Notes: generated by a model from the letters alone, not told the origin. A stretch of DNA of 64,000 nucleotides from Hallella multisaccharivorax DSM 17128 (GCF_000218235.1 NZ_GL945017.1:1236982-1300981); one strand, 5' to 3'. Shown: positions 1-9,708, counted from the stretch's first letter. A program made the numbers and translations.

Positions 1-1
1 G

Positions 2-994
2 ACACTCTCAGCAGGAGCTGACTTCGCTACATTAGCCAAGAAATATGGTCAGGAAGGCACGGAGCAGTGGCTCACAACCCGTCAGTATGAGTACACCAAC
101 TCTATGGACAATGATACGAAGAACTATCTGAACACCTTGCTAACAGCGGCTCCCAAGGAGTTGAAGAATATTGTCACCACTCAGGGCAATGTCATTGTAG
201 AGGTGCTCGACCGCAAGAATATGATTGAAAAGTTTACGGCCGCAGTCATCAAGAAGCCTATCGATTATTCGAAGGACACACGTAGTGCTATTTTCAATAA
301 GTTCAGCTCCTTTGTCAGTGCTAACACGACGCTTGACGCCCTTGAGAAAAACTCAGCCAAGAGTGGTTATAGAGTGCAGGAGGCCCACGACGTGACCACG
401 TCTCAGCATTACCTTGCCGGAATACATTCCACTCGCGACGCAATGAAATGGCTCTTTGAGGCCAAGCCGGGTGATGTCTCTCCAATGTATGAATGTGGTG
501 AGAACGGTGACAATCTGCTGTTGGTAGTATGTACTGCTGTACATCCTATAGGTTATCGTGACCTCAATGATCCGCAGGTCAAAGAGATGGTGAAGGCCGA
601 AGTACTGCGTGACAAGAAAGCCGAGATGCTTATGGCCAAGATCAAGGGAGTGAGCAGTATTGCAGCTGCTAAGGCCAAGGGAGCCATGGTGACACCTGTC
701 AATCAGGTCACCTTCTCAGCACCGGTGTTTGTTGCCTCTACGGGGACCAGTGAGCCGGCTCTTTGTGGTGCAGTGTATGCAGCTAAGGTGGGTCAGTTCT
801 TCACCCGTCCTGTTAAGGGCTTGGGTGGTGTCTTTCAATTCCAGGTTATCAACCGATCAAAGAATGGGACGAAGTTCAATGAGAAGCAGGAAGAGGCAAC
901 TCTTCGTCAGAATGCCATGCGCAATGCCAGCAATTTCATGAACGAGCTTTATATCAAAGCTAAGGTGGTGGATAACCGCTATCTGTTCTTCTAA
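2..994 (+). CDS. Peptidyl-prolyl isomerase, PpiD/SurA-like, 3' part
   Basis: The reading frame is open from base 2, so this is the C-terminal part (about 330 residues) of a longer protein whose start lies outside the window. The part before the first internal Met (104) reads GADFATLAKKYGQ and GTEQWLT, which is typical of the parvulin-type PPIase domain of Bacteroidetes SurA/PpiD proteins. A second parvulin-like segment with SPMYECGENGDNLLLVV follows. The family anchors in or is exported to the periplasm and helps outer-membrane proteins fold; this role is inferred from the family. The protein ends NRYLFF, and a stem-loop terminator follows at 1026. The N-terminal membrane anchor cannot be seen. 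Confidence 0.8.
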   Translation, partial: TLSAGADFATLAKKYGQEGTEQWLTTRQYEYTNSMDNDTKNYLNTLLTAAPKELKNIVTTQGNVIVEVLDRKNMIEKFTAAVIKKPIDYSKDTRSAIFNKFSSFVSANTTLDALEKNSAKSGYRVQEAHDVTTSQHYLAGIHSTRDAMKWLFEAKPGDVSPMYECGENGDNLLLVVCTAVHPIGYRDLNDPQVKEMVKAEVLRDKKAEMLMAKIKGVSSIAAAKAKGAMVTPVNQVTFSAPVFVASTGTSEPALCGAVYAAKVGQFFTRPVKGLGGVFQFQVINRSKNGTKFNEKQEEATLRQNAMRNASNFMNELYIKAKVVDNRYLFF

Positions 995-1025
995 GGCAAT
1001 GAGAGTATATTAAGATTTAATAGTG

Positions 1026-1051
1026 AGGGCGGCCATCAAAGTCGCCCTTTA
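1026..1051 (+). terminator. Intrinsic terminator after the PPIase gene
   Basis: The arms AGGGCGGC and GTCGCCCT form an 8-bp stem (one G-T pair) around a 7-base loop, followed by a short T run. It lies 32 bases after the PPIase stop. Confidence 0.6.
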
Positions 1052-1404
1052 TGTTGTCCATCTTTCTTGTGTGTTTAAATAAGGATAGGTATCATTAGGA
1101 GGCCTTATGTATATCAGTTTGCTGCGATGTGCTGTGAATACATCATAGGTAACGAGTATAAGCATAAACTATTTCGTTCAAAATAATTAATGTATTAGAA
1201 GCACCGGGTATCTCTGTCAGGCAGGGCAATTCGTTAAGAGCGAAAGAAATATTTACACTTATCTCAATAAAGTGGCAGTTTTCTTAGCTAACCACACTTT
1301 AGGTAAAGGAAAGGTGATTTTCGGTCTTTGTATGCACTACTCTGATAACCAGTAGTTTAATAGAAAAATAGGACCGGTCTCATTAGAGTTTTCCTCAATG
1401 GCAA
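1052..1404. other. Gene-free stretch
   Basis: No reading frame here has protein-like composition. The stretch lies between the PPIase terminator and the 22-bp tandem repeat. I see no RNA gene or element that I recognise. Confidence 0.5.
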
Positions 1405-1502
1405 GCGTAAAGGCAATGCGATAACGGCGTAAAGGCAATGCGATAACGGCGTAAAGGCAATGCGATAACGGCGTAGAGGCAATGCGATAACGGCGTAAAG
1501 GC
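1405..1502 (+). repeat. 22-bp tandem repeat, about 4.5 copies (family copy A)
   Basis: Four full units start at 1405, 1427, 1449 and 1471, with a partial unit from 1493. Each unit is GCGTAAAGGCAAT followed by GCGATAACG. Only the fourth unit differs, by one base (GCGTAGAGG). The same 22-bp architecture recurs at 12924-13055, 46544-46617 and 63548-63580. It lies in a gene-free region between a plus-strand and a minus-strand gene. Function unknown. Confidence 0.9.
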
Positions 1503-1730
1503 TTATGAGAACTAATAGGAAAGACGCTACAAGAGAATGTGATTGCGCCTTTCGGCCAGTAATGGAGGGTACGGATCCTTGCGGGAAGGTCTTTCTATCA
1601 GGATTATACCTATGGGGATTTTCTCTTTTAACGGTTTGGGAATGTTAAAAAACAGACAATTTTTTATACAGTTATTGAGTCTTGTCATCAATCGTTCGGC
1701 CGTCGGGTAGGTGGTGGTAGCAAGTACAGT

Positions 1731-1762
1731 GAACCCTGGGCAGAGACATCTGCCCAGGGTTC
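1731..1762. other. Perfect 14-bp hairpin between convergent genes
   Basis: GAACCCTGGGCAGA and its exact reverse complement flank the four-base loop GACA. It sits 36 bases past the stop of the minus-strand exporter gene. It is strong enough to act as a transcript 3' end, but neither side has a run of T, so it may be a processing or Rho-linked stem rather than a classical terminator. Confidence 0.6.
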
Positions 1763-1797
1763 AACCGTCAATTTAAAATACTCATTTAGGTGACATT

Positions 1798-3324
1798 TTA
1801 CAGGTGTCGGTCATCGATTTCAGAGAGATCCACCATGTCGTGATGCTTTTCGTGGCGCTCCTTGACAAGCCGCAGTAACTTCTCTTTACGCTTGGGCTGG
1901 ATGAGTCTCCTCACGAAGATGTTGGGGATGGCCACGCCGAGAGCGATGAAGAGAATGGTGAGCGAGGCCTTGATAGCCCAGTTGAAGGCAAAGGTGAGCT
2001 CACCGATGACTCCGTCCATCTGAATGAAACCGAAGAGTGAGCGATACATCATCACGCCGGGGATCATGGGGATGACAGAGGGGATGGCAATGATCTGATG
2101 CGGGATGTGATGGATATGCTGTGACTTAGTAGCGATGAGGCTGGCCACTGCCGAACCTACGAACGACCCGATGATGATGCCCTGGTCAAGGCCTATGTTG
2201 CCATTGGAAGGTCCGAGATTGACAAAGTTGCGTGTGCAGACGGCGATAATGCCGGTCAAAGCAAGCACAGGCATGATGCGTCGGGGCGTGTTGTAGATGG
2301 TGGCGAAGCCCATGGCTGAGATCGCGGCCGCGATGGCATAGTCAAGGAAAGTGTTGTGGGGTGTCATCGATAAGTCCTTAACGAAGTTGTCGATGCCGCA
2401 GACCTGAATGGCGAAGACGATGCCAAAGGACATGGCTGCGATAATCATCAGGGTGATGATAGCTCTTGTAATGCCCACTTGTACATAGTCGGATACCATG
2501 TCGGTGACGAAGTTGATAAGCGGTACGCCGGGCACGATGAACAGTGTGCAGGCCATGAGCGGATGGTAGGGCGTATCAGAGTGGAGGAATGCGGGCAAGG
2601 CAGCGCTGACCGTAGGATTGAGACTGATAAAGGTGGTGAGCCAGCAGAGGAGGGTGGCCACGAAAGCACTGATGGCAATACCCACATAGCCGTTCCAGTG
2701 GAGATGGCTTAGATACATCTTTAGGCGGAAGCCGAGGATGGCAGGAATGGAGGCATAGAAGAACGCGGGCCAGTCGCAACCGAACTGCACACAGAAGCCG
2801 CCACAGGCAAAGCCCGCACACAGGGCGATCATCCATGGCGAATACTGCTTGTGAACGTGTTTTAGGGCCTCCAGCTCTTCCTCGTAGCGATTGAGGCTCA
2901 TGTCCTCACGAATGGCCGCCCAGAGCAGTTTGCTGATCTTAGAGATGACAGTAAACTCCACACTGTGACTGTCGACCCGCTGGTATTTAGAGAAGGAATG
3001 GGTCTTGTCGGAGAGGTTCACCATGATGATGTTGTATCCAAGGTGGATATGAATGTACTCTTCGGGCAGTCCGAGATAGGCTTCGCATCGCTTCATGTTA
3101 CGCATGATGCGGGAGCAGTCGGCGTTGCTGGCCATGAGCATGGCACCGGTACGCACAAGCAGGTCGAGCTTGCGGCGGAGAAGCTGCACCGAGTTGGAGT
3201 CCTCGTCACGCCTGGTCTCGTGGTCGAGGACCCGCTCCTCAAGGTTAGCAATGCGCTCTTCATGCTCCTCATGACGATGTCGATCACCTTTCAAGAATCC
3301 TATAATATCTTCTTTTGTATCCAT
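1798..3324 (-). CDS. ThrE-like threonine/serine exporter family protein
   Basis: About 508 residues from the Met at 3324. A soluble, charged, probably coiled N-terminus (EEHEERIANLEERVLDHE) is followed by a DUF1212-like segment and about ten hydrophobic helices. Both halves of the ThrE fold (PF06738 and PF12821 types) appear to be in one chain, as in corynebacterial ThrE. The substrate is inferred only; small amino acids are the family norm. An in-frame start at 3414 would add 30 residues and place it 2 bases after the upstream stop. I prefer 3324 because the extra 30 residues look like a translated leader. It is probably co-transcribed with the carrier gene upstream. Confidence 0.75.
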   Translation of the reverse strand: MDTKEDIIGFLKGDRHRHEEHEERIANLEERVLDHETRRDEDSNSVQLLRRKLDLLVRTGAMLMASNADCSRIMRNMKRCEAYLGLPEEYIHIHLGYNIIMVNLSDKTHSFSKYQRVDSHSVEFTVISKISKLLWAAIREDMSLNRYEEELEALKHVHKQYSPWMIALCAGFACGGFCVQFGCDWPAFFYASIPAILGFRLKMYLSHLHWNGYVGIAISAFVATLLCWLTTFISLNPTVSAALPAFLHSDTPYHPLMACTLFIVPGVPLINFVTDMVSDYVQVGITRAIITLMIIAAMSFGIVFAIQVCGIDNFVKDLSMTPHNTFLDYAIAAAISAMGFATIYNTPRRIMPVLALTGIIAVCTRNFVNLGPSNGNIGLDQGIIIGSFVGSAVASLIATKSQHIHHIPHQIIAIPSVIPMIPGVMMYRSLFGFIQMDGVIGELTFAFNWAIKASLTILFIALGVAIPNIFVRRLIQPKRKEKLLRLVKERHEKHHDMVDLSEIDDRHL

Positions 3325-3416
3325 AAATGACAATCTTTTGTTGAATAGGTTTTCGTACTGGAATGGGGCGGGGACGGTACTGCGTCGCCCTGTCTCTGTT
3401 GCACGAGGAATCATGC

Positions 3417-5108
3417 TTATGAGAGGAAAATCATCATTAGTATCTGTATGGAGATGATTCGCAGCAGCATGGCGAAAGGATAGACCGTAGCATAGCCCAC
3501 AGAAGGCGTATCTGAAGAAGTGCGGTCGTTGGCATAGGCCAAGGCCGGCGGATTAGTATTGCCACCCGAGAGCACACCGATGAGCGTGTAGTAATTGATG
3601 TGGAAAGCGAACCTGCCGATGATGCCGCCGATGAGCACAGGCAGCATGGTGAGGATGGCGCCATAACCAATCCACTGCAGGCCTTGCTCATTGATTAGCG
3701 TGTGGAAGAAGTTCTGGCCTGCACCCAGGCCTACACAGGCCAGGAAGATATTGATGCCCATCTCGCGCAGCATCATGTTGGCGGAGATAGTGTTGTAGGT
3801 TACGAGGTGGTATCGTGGACCAAAGTATCCCATCAGGATGGCAATGATGAACGGGCCACCGGCCAGGCCGAGTCGTATTGGCGTGGGGAAGCCTGGGAGT
3901 GGTATGGGCAGGGTGGCAAGCAGACAGCCTAAGGCGATGCCGAGGAAGATGGGGATAAGGTTGGGATAGTTGAGTCGCTTCATTTGATTGCCAAGCACTT
4001 TGTCGACCTTGCTTAGGGCGAGCTCTGAGCCCACAACGGTGAGCCGGTCGCCGAGCTGGAGACGCAGGTGCGGGTGTGCCACGAGGTCTACGCCATTTCG
4101 GTTGACGCGCGTCACCGTAGCCTGGAAGTTGCCGTTGATGTTGAGCGAAACGAGGGTCTTGCCCTGCAGCTCGGGCCGTGTGACGATAATGCGCCGCGAG
4201 ATGAGTTCCTTTTCAAACTGGCTCCAGTCCATCTCAGCTGGCTGACCGATGAGGGCGGTAACGGCATCGATGTCCTGCGGGGCGACAACAAGAAGGAGCT
4301 TGTCGTGGAGCCGCAGCCGTGTTTGGCCGTTGACAATGGCGTTATGAGCCGTATTGGCGTGGTCCACAATACGCGAGATCATGAAATGCCGGCCGATGAT
4401 GTGCTTCACCTCTGCCACGCTGATATTGTCGATGCGCTCGTTGGTCACTTCTAAGGTAATTGACCGCACGGCTAACAGCTCGGGCTGGCCCTCGCCTGTC
4501 TCGGCTTGCTTCTCTTCCTCGCCAGGCTTGATGCGCAAGACATAACGTAGGATGATGAAGGCCAGAATGACGCCGATGACACCCATGGGGTAAGCTAAGG
4601 CATATCCCGTGGCGATGTCGGGGCTCTCCACACCTTTCAGACTAAAATAAGCCTGCTGTGCCGCGCCCAGTCCAGGCGTGTTCGTAACGGCACCTGAAAG
4701 AATGCCGGCCAGTGCGGTGATGGGAGTGCCTGTGGTATAGTAGATTCCCACGGCAGTGAAGATGCTGATAAAGATGGTGATCAGCACCAGCATGTTGAGC
4801 TGAAGCCCACCTTTCTTGAATGATGCGAAGAAGCCCGGTCCCACCTGTAAGCCTAATGCATAGACAAAGAGCACCAGTCCGAACTCACGAAGGAAGTGAA
4901 GCAGTTCTACGTTGAGATTGAGGTTGAAATAACCGAAAACAATGCCCACAATAAGAACCCACGTGAGCCCAAGAGAAACGTTTTTTACTTTTATCCTGCC
5001 CAACAGCAGGCCAAGGGTGATGACCAAGGCAAGGATAAAGATGGAATGGGAGACGCCACCTGCCCAATAGGCTTGCGAGCCCTCAAACAATGTCCTGATA
5101 AAATCCAT
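3417..5108 (-). CDS. YidE/AspT-like putative transporter (AAE family)
   Basis: 563 residues. Two hydrophobic halves flank a soluble centre that looks like two TrkA-C (RCK_C) domains: residues around VRSITLEVTNERIDNISV and RLQLGDRLTVVG. Each membrane half carries the duplicated signature of the aspartate-alanine exchanger family (GAVTNTPGLGAAQQAY in the first half, SGGNTNPPALAYAN in the second). E. coli YidE and YbjL share this layout; their substrates are not established and neither is this one. A minus-strand promoter core lies at 5149-5156. The gene is followed closely by the ThrE-like gene, so the two probably form a transport operon. Confidence 0.8.
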   Translation of the reverse strand: MDFIRTLFEGSQAYWAGGVSHSIFILALVITLGLLLGRIKVKNVSLGLTWVLIVGIVFGYFNLNLNVELLHFLREFGLVLFVYALGLQVGPGFFASFKKGGLQLNMLVLITIFISIFTAVGIYYTTGTPITALAGILSGAVTNTPGLGAAQQAYFSLKGVESPDIATGYALAYPMGVIGVILAFIILRYVLRIKPGEEEKQAETGEGQPELLAVRSITLEVTNERIDNISVAEVKHIIGRHFMISRIVDHANTAHNAIVNGQTRLRLHDKLLLVVAPQDIDAVTALIGQPAEMDWSQFEKELISRRIIVTRPELQGKTLVSLNINGNFQATVTRVNRNGVDLVAHPHLRLQLGDRLTVVGSELALSKVDKVLGNQMKRLNYPNLIPIFLGIALGCLLATLPIPLPGFPTPIRLGLAGGPFIIAILMGYFGPRYHLVTYNTISANMMLREMGINIFLACVGLGAGQNFFHTLINEQGLQWIGYGAILTMLPVLIGGIIGRFAFHINYYTLIGVLSGGNTNPPALAYANDRTSSDTPSVGYATVYPFAMLLRIISIQILMMIFLS

Positions 5109-5148
5109 TGCTAAGATTTGAAAAATGCTGATATATAGAAAGACACTG

Positions 5149-5156
5149 CAAAGTTA
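5149..5156 (-). promoter_or_regulatory. -7 element TAACTTTG for the YidE-like operon
   Basis: On the minus strand this matches the Bacteroidetes TAnnTTTG core, about 40 bases upstream of the start at 5108. Confidence 0.5.
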
Positions 5157-5178
5157 CGACTATTTTAAAGATTATTGG

Positions 5179-5186
5179 TAATTTTG
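5179..5186 (+). promoter_or_regulatory. -7 element TAATTTTG for the 5275 gene
   Basis: Matches TAnnTTTG about 90 bases upstream of the start codon at 5275. The leader contains related sites TTATCCAT and TGTGGATGA, which could pair. The core is a 7-8 base match only. Confidence 0.4.
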
Positions 5187-5274
5187 CAGATATAAAAATA
5201 TGTGGAATTATCCATAAAACTCACAAAGGGTATGAAAATGTGGATGAACCCTATATTTCACGATAAGAGACAAA

Positions 5275-5988
5275 ATGAGAAAACTGTTTCTCCTGCTACT
5301 GCTCGTTGGATCGCTCGCCCTTCATGCCGCGTCCATCAATGTTGACTCCTTGATGAATGCCCAGCGCAAGGAAACGCACCAGCTTCCACGTCAGATGGTC
5401 ACTTACTGCTTCAACATCAACACAGGCTACGATGTCACGTTTTCGCACGAGCTTGACTATCAATGGTACCCACTGAAATACATGGGTATCGGAATAGGCG
5501 TAGAGTATGACAAGAATGATGTCGTTGACCAGCAGTCAAGAGATGAGAAAAACGGTTGGGGCTATTCCTACGACAAGGACGCCGTGGTGCGCCTCAACTT
5601 TCTGCCGATGCTCTCCTTTCGCACGCCGTCCGTGTGGTTCAGTTACGACCGTTCATGGGGAATGATGCTCCGCTGTGACCCGATGATCATGCTGTCGGTA
5701 CCCACCAACGATCATATGTGGATCACTCCTGAGCCTTTTCCGGGGACAGACAATTACAGGGAAGGTAATGTAAAGGTGAGCAACCACGGAGGCAAATGGC
5801 TCTCATGGCGTGTGCGCTCGGCTTTGTCGTTTTACAATGAGTTCGGTATGATCTCCATTGGCTACAGCTTCTCCAACTACAATCTCTATTCGTGCCGTAA
5901 CAATATGGTCTATCGCGGCAAGAAGATTTTTAACCGTGGCCAAGACGATACCTCCACGCTCTTTATCTCAATAGGTGTGTGCTTCTGA
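5275..5988 (+). CDS. Exported protein, probable small outer-membrane beta-barrel
   Basis: 237 residues. The N-terminus is a clear signal peptide (MRKLFLLLLLVGSLALHAAS). The mature part is rich in alternating aromatic and polar residues (for example YQWYPLKYMGIGIGVEY), and the chain ends in Phe (SIGVCF), as outer-membrane barrels usually do. No enzymatic motif is visible. The family is not recognised; the barrel call rests on composition and the terminal Phe. It stands alone between two minus-strand units. Confidence 0.55.
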   Translation: MRKLFLLLLLVGSLALHAASINVDSLMNAQRKETHQLPRQMVTYCFNINTGYDVTFSHELDYQWYPLKYMGIGIGVEYDKNDVVDQQSRDEKNGWGYSYDKDAVVRLNFLPMLSFRTPSVWFSYDRSWGMMLRCDPMIMLSVPTNDHMWITPEPFPGTDNYREGNVKVSNHGGKWLSWRVRSALSFYNEFGMISIGYSFSNYNLYSCRNNMVYRGKKIFNRGQDDTSTLFISIGVCF

Positions 5989-6005
5989 ATGGTCTGCACA
6001 TTCCC

Positions 6006-6938
6006 TCAATATGCTTCGCGGTACTTGTTCTCGTCCTTGTCCTGCAGCATGGAGAGGTAGCTATTGTATCGGCTCTCTGCAATATAATGCTCTTCTACGG
6101 CCTTACGCACAGCGCAGCCCGGTTCGTGAGTATGTGTGCAGTTGGAGAAACGGCAGTCTTTAGAGAACTTAAATATCTCCTTGAAATAGCTTCCTATTTC
6201 TTCGGGCTCCATGTCGAAAGTACCGAAGCCTTTGATGCCCGGCGTGTCGACGAGCCATCCGCCACCCTCGACGGGTACCATTTCGGAGAAAGTGGTGGTG
6301 TGCATGCCTGTGTCGTGTGCATCGCTGATGTCGGCTACTCGAGCTTCAGCCCCCGGCACAAGGAGGTTGAGCAGTGTTGACTTGCCTACGCCGCTGTTGC
6401 CGCTGAGCAATGTTACTTTGTCTTTCAATGATACTTTTAGAGGTTCGGTGCCTTCTCCTGTATGTGCGGAGACCTCATGGCAAGTATAGCCGATGGTGCG
6501 ATAGAGGTCAACAGCCATCTGCTGGTAGTGCCGTTCATCCTCGTTGAGGAGGTCGGTCTTGTTGAATATAAGTGTCACAGGAACTGAGTAGGCTTCAGCT
6601 GAAGCGAGAAAACGATCAATGAATGTCGTTGAGGTCTCAGGATGAGCCACGGTGACAACGAGAAGCACTTGGTCCAGATTGCAGGCGATGATGCTACTCT
6701 GCTTTGAGAGGTTGGTAGCTCGGCGGATAATGTAGTTCTTTCGGTCATCGATGGCAGTGATAAGGCCTTGTCCTTCATCATTGATAACGATGTCTACGCC
6801 GTCGCCCACGGCCACAGGATTGGTTGAACGGATGCCTTTGAGCCGGAAGTTGCCCTTCACTTTGCTTTCAACCGTTTGCTTTTCATCGGTCAACACCGTG
6901 TACCAAAATCCGGTATTTTTGATGACTAAACCATGCAT
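6006..6938 (-). CDS. rsgA: Ribosome small-subunit GTPase RsgA
   Basis: 310 residues. The GTPase motifs are circularly permuted, the hallmark of RsgA/YjeQ: NKTD (G4) near residue 126 comes before the P-loop GNSGVGKS near 180 and DTPG (G3) near 230. An N-terminal OB-fold precedes them, and a C-terminal zinc site has Cys, Cys, His and Cys in [14 protein letters not shown]. RsgA checks late 30S maturation and releases RbfA. It lies downstream of frr on the same strand, so two translation factors may share a transcript; the 154-base gap contains an 11-bp inverted repeat. Confidence 0.95.
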   Translation of the reverse strand: MHGLVIKNTGFWYTVLTDEKQTVESKVKGNFRLKGIRSTNPVAVGDGVDIVINDEGQGLITAIDDRKNYIIRRATNLSKQSSIIACNLDQVLLVVTVAHPETSTTFIDRFLASAEAYSVPVTLIFNKTDLLNEDERHYQQMAVDLYRTIGYTCHEVSAHTGEGTEPLKVSLKDKVTLLSGNSGVGKSTLLNLLVPGAEARVADISDAHDTGMHTTTFSEMVPVEGGGWLVDTPGIKGFGTFDMEPEEIGSYFKEIFKFSKDCRFSNCTHTHEPGCAVRKAVEEHYIAESRYNSYLSMLQDKDENKYREAY

Positions 6939-6982
6939 AATTTGATTTGAGAGATCAGATAATAAGAAGTTCAGAAAACCAA

Positions 6983-7079
6983 AAGTTCAGGAGACTGTTG
7001 AATGATTGAGCTTTGTCGGGCCTCAATGATTACTTATCTTGCATTCATTGACATGATAATGGCGGAAACTCCTGAACTT
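6983..7079. repeat. Distant 11-bp inverted repeat between frr and rsgA
   Basis: AAGTTCAGGAG at 6983-6993 is exactly complementary to CTCCTGAACTT at 7069-7079. The 75 bases between them show no gene. Confidence 0.5.
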
Positions 7080-7092
7080 CTCAGCTTCTGAA

Positions 7093-7653
7093 TTAAATCG
7101 TCATGATCTCTTTCTGCTTGGCCGCCAGTGTGGCGTCAATCTGCTTGATGAATTTGTCGTGAAGTTTCTGCAAACTGTCCTCTGCGTCCTTCTCTATATC
7201 TTCTGAGAGACCGTCCTTAATGGCTTTCTTAAGCTTTTCCTTATAGTCAGCACGCACGTTGCGTACCTGCACCTTTGTCTGTTCTCCGATCTTATTGCAC
7301 TGTTTTACGAGCTCCTTACGGCGTTGTTCGGTGGGCTGAGGAATGCGGATAATAACCATCTCGCCGTTGTTTTCAGGCGTAATGCCGACATCAGAGTCCA
7401 TGATGCCCTTCTCAATGTCCTTGATAGCCTTACGCTCCCAAGGGCGAATGGTAATGGTGCGGGCATCGGGCACCTGTAGAGCAGCCACTTGGTTCAGAGG
7501 TACAGCCTGGCCATACGACATGACGCGTACGGAGTCAAGTATAGCGATGTTAGCACGACCCGCGCGGATGCGGGACAGTTCTTCCTCAAGGAAAGTGGCG
7601 CTTTTCTTCATTTTATCCTCGGCGCTCTTCAAAGTTTCTTTTACGTCTATCAT
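7093..7653 (-). CDS. frr: Ribosome recycling factor
   Basis: 186 residues, the usual length. The sequence has the conserved RRF features: the helix with LSRIRAGRANIAILDSVRV, then VPLNQVAALQVPDARTITIRPW, and the long helix ending LQKLHDKFIKQIDATLAAKQKEI. RRF with EF-G splits the post-termination ribosome in the cytoplasm. A minus-strand TAAATTTG element lies at 7685-7692, about 35 bases upstream. rsgA is the next gene on the same strand. Confidence 0.97.
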   Translation of the reverse strand: MIDVKETLKSAEDKMKKSATFLEEELSRIRAGRANIAILDSVRVMSYGQAVPLNQVAALQVPDARTITIRPWERKAIKDIEKGIMDSDVGITPENNGEMVIIRIPQPTEQRRKELVKQCNKIGEQTKVQVRNVRADYKEKLKKAIKDGLSEDIEKDAEDSLQKLHDKFIKQIDATLAAKQKEIMTI

Positions 7654-7684
7654 AAGATAAAGGTTTAAAATTCAATATCGATTA

Positions 7685-7692
7685 CAAATTTA
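7685..7692 (-). promoter_or_regulatory. -7 element TAAATTTG for frr
   Basis: Minus-strand match to TAnnTTTG about 32 bases before the frr start. Confidence 0.45.
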
Positions 7693-7775
7693 CCGACTTT
7701 TTCTCAAAAGAAAAGGCTTTTTATTGGGAATTTTTAGAGATTTGGCAAAAAGAGATACTTGGTTGTTGTGCAAGG

Positions 7776-8570
7776 CTATTGAATTACTTCTTCTATGCGA
7801 TTAGTCAGTGCCACGAAGTCAGCAACAGATAGTTGCTCAGGGCGCTGGGTCATCATCTCACCGGCAAAGAAATCAGTAGGCGGCATGCTATCCTTGCTGA
7901 AGAGAGGCTTGAGTGATACGCGGAGCATTTTACGGCGTTGGTTGAACGCTGTTTTTACCACGCGTTTGAAAAGTGCTTCGTTGCAGCCCAAGTTGGTGAC
8001 ACTGTTGCGTTTCATGCGGATGACGGCACTCTTGACTTTGGGTGGCGGGTTGAACACGTCCTCGTCGACAGTGAAAAGGTACTCTGTGTCATACCATGCC
8101 TGTATCATTACGCTGAGGATGCCATACTGCTTTGAGCCGGGGTTAGAGGCGATGCGCAAGGCTACCTCGCGTTGGATCATTCCCGTACAGCAGGGGATCA
8201 GGTCTTTGTTGTCGAGCATCTTGAAGAAGATCTGTGAGGAGATGTCGTAGGGATAGTTGCCTGTAAGCACGAAAGGCTTGCCGTCGAACACCTGCCACAG
8301 GTCCATGCGCAAGAAGTCTTCGCCGAGAATCTTGTCGTGCAGCTTCGGGAATTTATCATTGAGGTATCTCACGCTCTCATCATCTATCTCCACCGCCTTC
8401 ACCTCGCGGGGTTTCTCCACAAGATATTGTGTCAGCACGCCCATGCCTGGACCTATCTCCAGCACGGGAATGTCAGGGCATGCGTCTACGGTGTCAGCGA
8501 TGCGTCTTGCGATATTGAGGTCGGTCAGGAAGTGCTGACCGAGGTTTTTCTTTGGTCTGACCTGTCTCAT
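7776..8570 (-). CDS. rsmA: 16S rRNA (adenine1518/1519-N6) dimethyltransferase
   Basis: 264 residues from the ATG at 8570. The first residues, MRQVRPKKNLGQHFL, match the conserved KsgA start; an alternative GTG at 8645 would add 25 unlikely residues. SAM-binding motif I is VLEIGPGMGVLT and the catalytic motif IV is NYPYDIS. It dimethylates two adjacent adenines in helix 45 of 16S rRNA during late 30S assembly. It follows aroB on the same strand with a 64-base gap, so it is likely co-transcribed with aroB. Confidence 0.96.
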   Translation of the reverse strand: MRQVRPKKNLGQHFLTDLNIARRIADTVDACPDIPVLEIGPGMGVLTQYLVEKPREVKAVEIDDESVRYLNDKFPKLHDKILGEDFLRMDLWQVFDGKPFVLTGNYPYDISSQIFFKMLDNKDLIPCCTGMIQREVALRIASNPGSKQYGILSVMIQAWYDTEYLFTVDEDVFNPPPKVKSAVIRMKRNSVTNLGCNEALFKRVVKTAFNQRRKMLRVSLKPLFSKDSMPPTDFFAGEMMTQRPEQLSVADFVALTNRIEEVIQ

Positions 8571-8634
8571 AAACGTCGGATGGTAGAGTGTCTTAAGTTG
8601 AGGACGTTCATTGGAACTGTCCCTGTATGGTTGA

Positions 8635-9708
8635 TTATCCTTCACGGAAGAAGTCGAGACACTGCTTTAACTCTTCGTCGGACGCCGTCTGGTCAATATG
8701 GATTTCACCCACATCGGAGAGAAGAGTGAAGTTGATAATGCCCGAAGTGTTTTTCTTGTCGTGGCGCATAAGGTTGATGAGCGCGTCGTAGTCGTCGCAC
8801 GAAATGTTCATTTGCCCGTAATATTGTCGGATATACTGTACAGTCTGGTGCATTCTCTCTGTGGGGAAGCCTAACTTTAAAGCCGAGAGCCACAGTTCGC
8901 AAATGAGTCCGTAGGCCACGGCATAGCCGTGTAAGATGGGCTCCGTGCCGTTGTCTTTATACCGCAGGAGCGATAGGCTCTCGAAAGCATGGCCAAAGGT
9001 ATGGCCGAAATTCAGCGCCTTGCGTATGCCCTTCTCCTTGGGATCTTTTTCCACAATGCGCTCTTTCACGCTCACCGAAGTACCGAGCATGGTGAGCAGA
9101 TGGCGTAAATCGGGGGTGGCAAGGTCGTATTTGAGCAGCTCAGCCCATGTCCGGCTGTTGGATATAAGCCCGTGCTTGAGCATCTCAGCATAGCCTGACC
9201 GCAAGTTCTTGTCGTCGAGGGTACGCAGAAATTCGGTATCAAGCAACACAAAGCGTGCGTCGTTGAATACGCCTACCTCATTCTTGAAGCTGTCAAGATT
9301 GATACCTGTCTTTCCTCCGACGGAGGCATCGACCATGGACAGCAGTGTGGTGGGAATGTTGATAAAGTCGATTCCTCGCTTGAACGTGGAAGCAGCAAAG
9401 CCGCCGAGATCGGTCACCATGCCGCCGCCGAGGTTGACTAAGAGGGAGTGGCGTGTGGCTCTGCCGCGCTCCAGTTCGCGCCATACATATACCAGCGACT
9501 CAACATTCTTGTGAATGTCGCCTGGAGCTATGGTGATGACATGCGCCTCGCGCATGCTGATAAATGTTTCTATTAGCGGCCAGCAGTGCTCCCGCGTGGT
9601 GTCGTCAGTGAGCACGAAGAGGTTATCGTGCTCACATTCGGAGATCGCCATTGCCAAGTTGGTGGCAAGTTGGTGTGTAATTAACACTCTTTGTTTCATC
9701 ATACGCAT
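8635..9708 (-). CDS. aroB: 3-dehydroquinate synthase
   Basis: 357 residues. NAD- and substrate-binding motifs are clear: GGGMVTDLGGFAAS, NIPTTLLSMVDASVGGKTGIN and the metal-site HTFGHAFE. AroB makes the shikimate ring from DAHP. aroA, a later step of the same pathway, lies at 37850-39097 in a different unit. A minus-strand TATATTTG core is at 9725-9732, 17 bases before the start, so the leader would be very short. Confidence 0.96.
   Translation of the reverse strand: MRMMKQRVLITHQLATNLAMAISECEHDNLFVLTDDTTREHCWPLIETFISMREAHVITIAPGDIHKNVESLVYVWRELERGRATRHSLLVNLGGGMVTDLGGFAASTFKRGIDFINIPTTLLSMVDASVGGKTGINLDSFKNEVGVFNDARFVLLDTEFLRTLDDKNLRSGYAEMLKHGLISNSRTWAELLKYDLATPDLRHLLTMLGTSVSVKERIVEKDPKEKGIRKALNFGHTFGHAFESLSLLRYKDNGTEPILHGYAVAYGLICELWLSALKLGFPTERMHQTVQYIRQYYGQMNISCDDYDALINLMRHDKKNTSGIINFTLLSDVGEIHIDQTASDEELKQCLDFFREG

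Noticed and set aside
3325..3414. 30-residue N-terminal extension of the ThrE-like protein
   Set aside because: The added residues look like a translated leader; the Met at 3324 has the usual A/T-rich upstream context.
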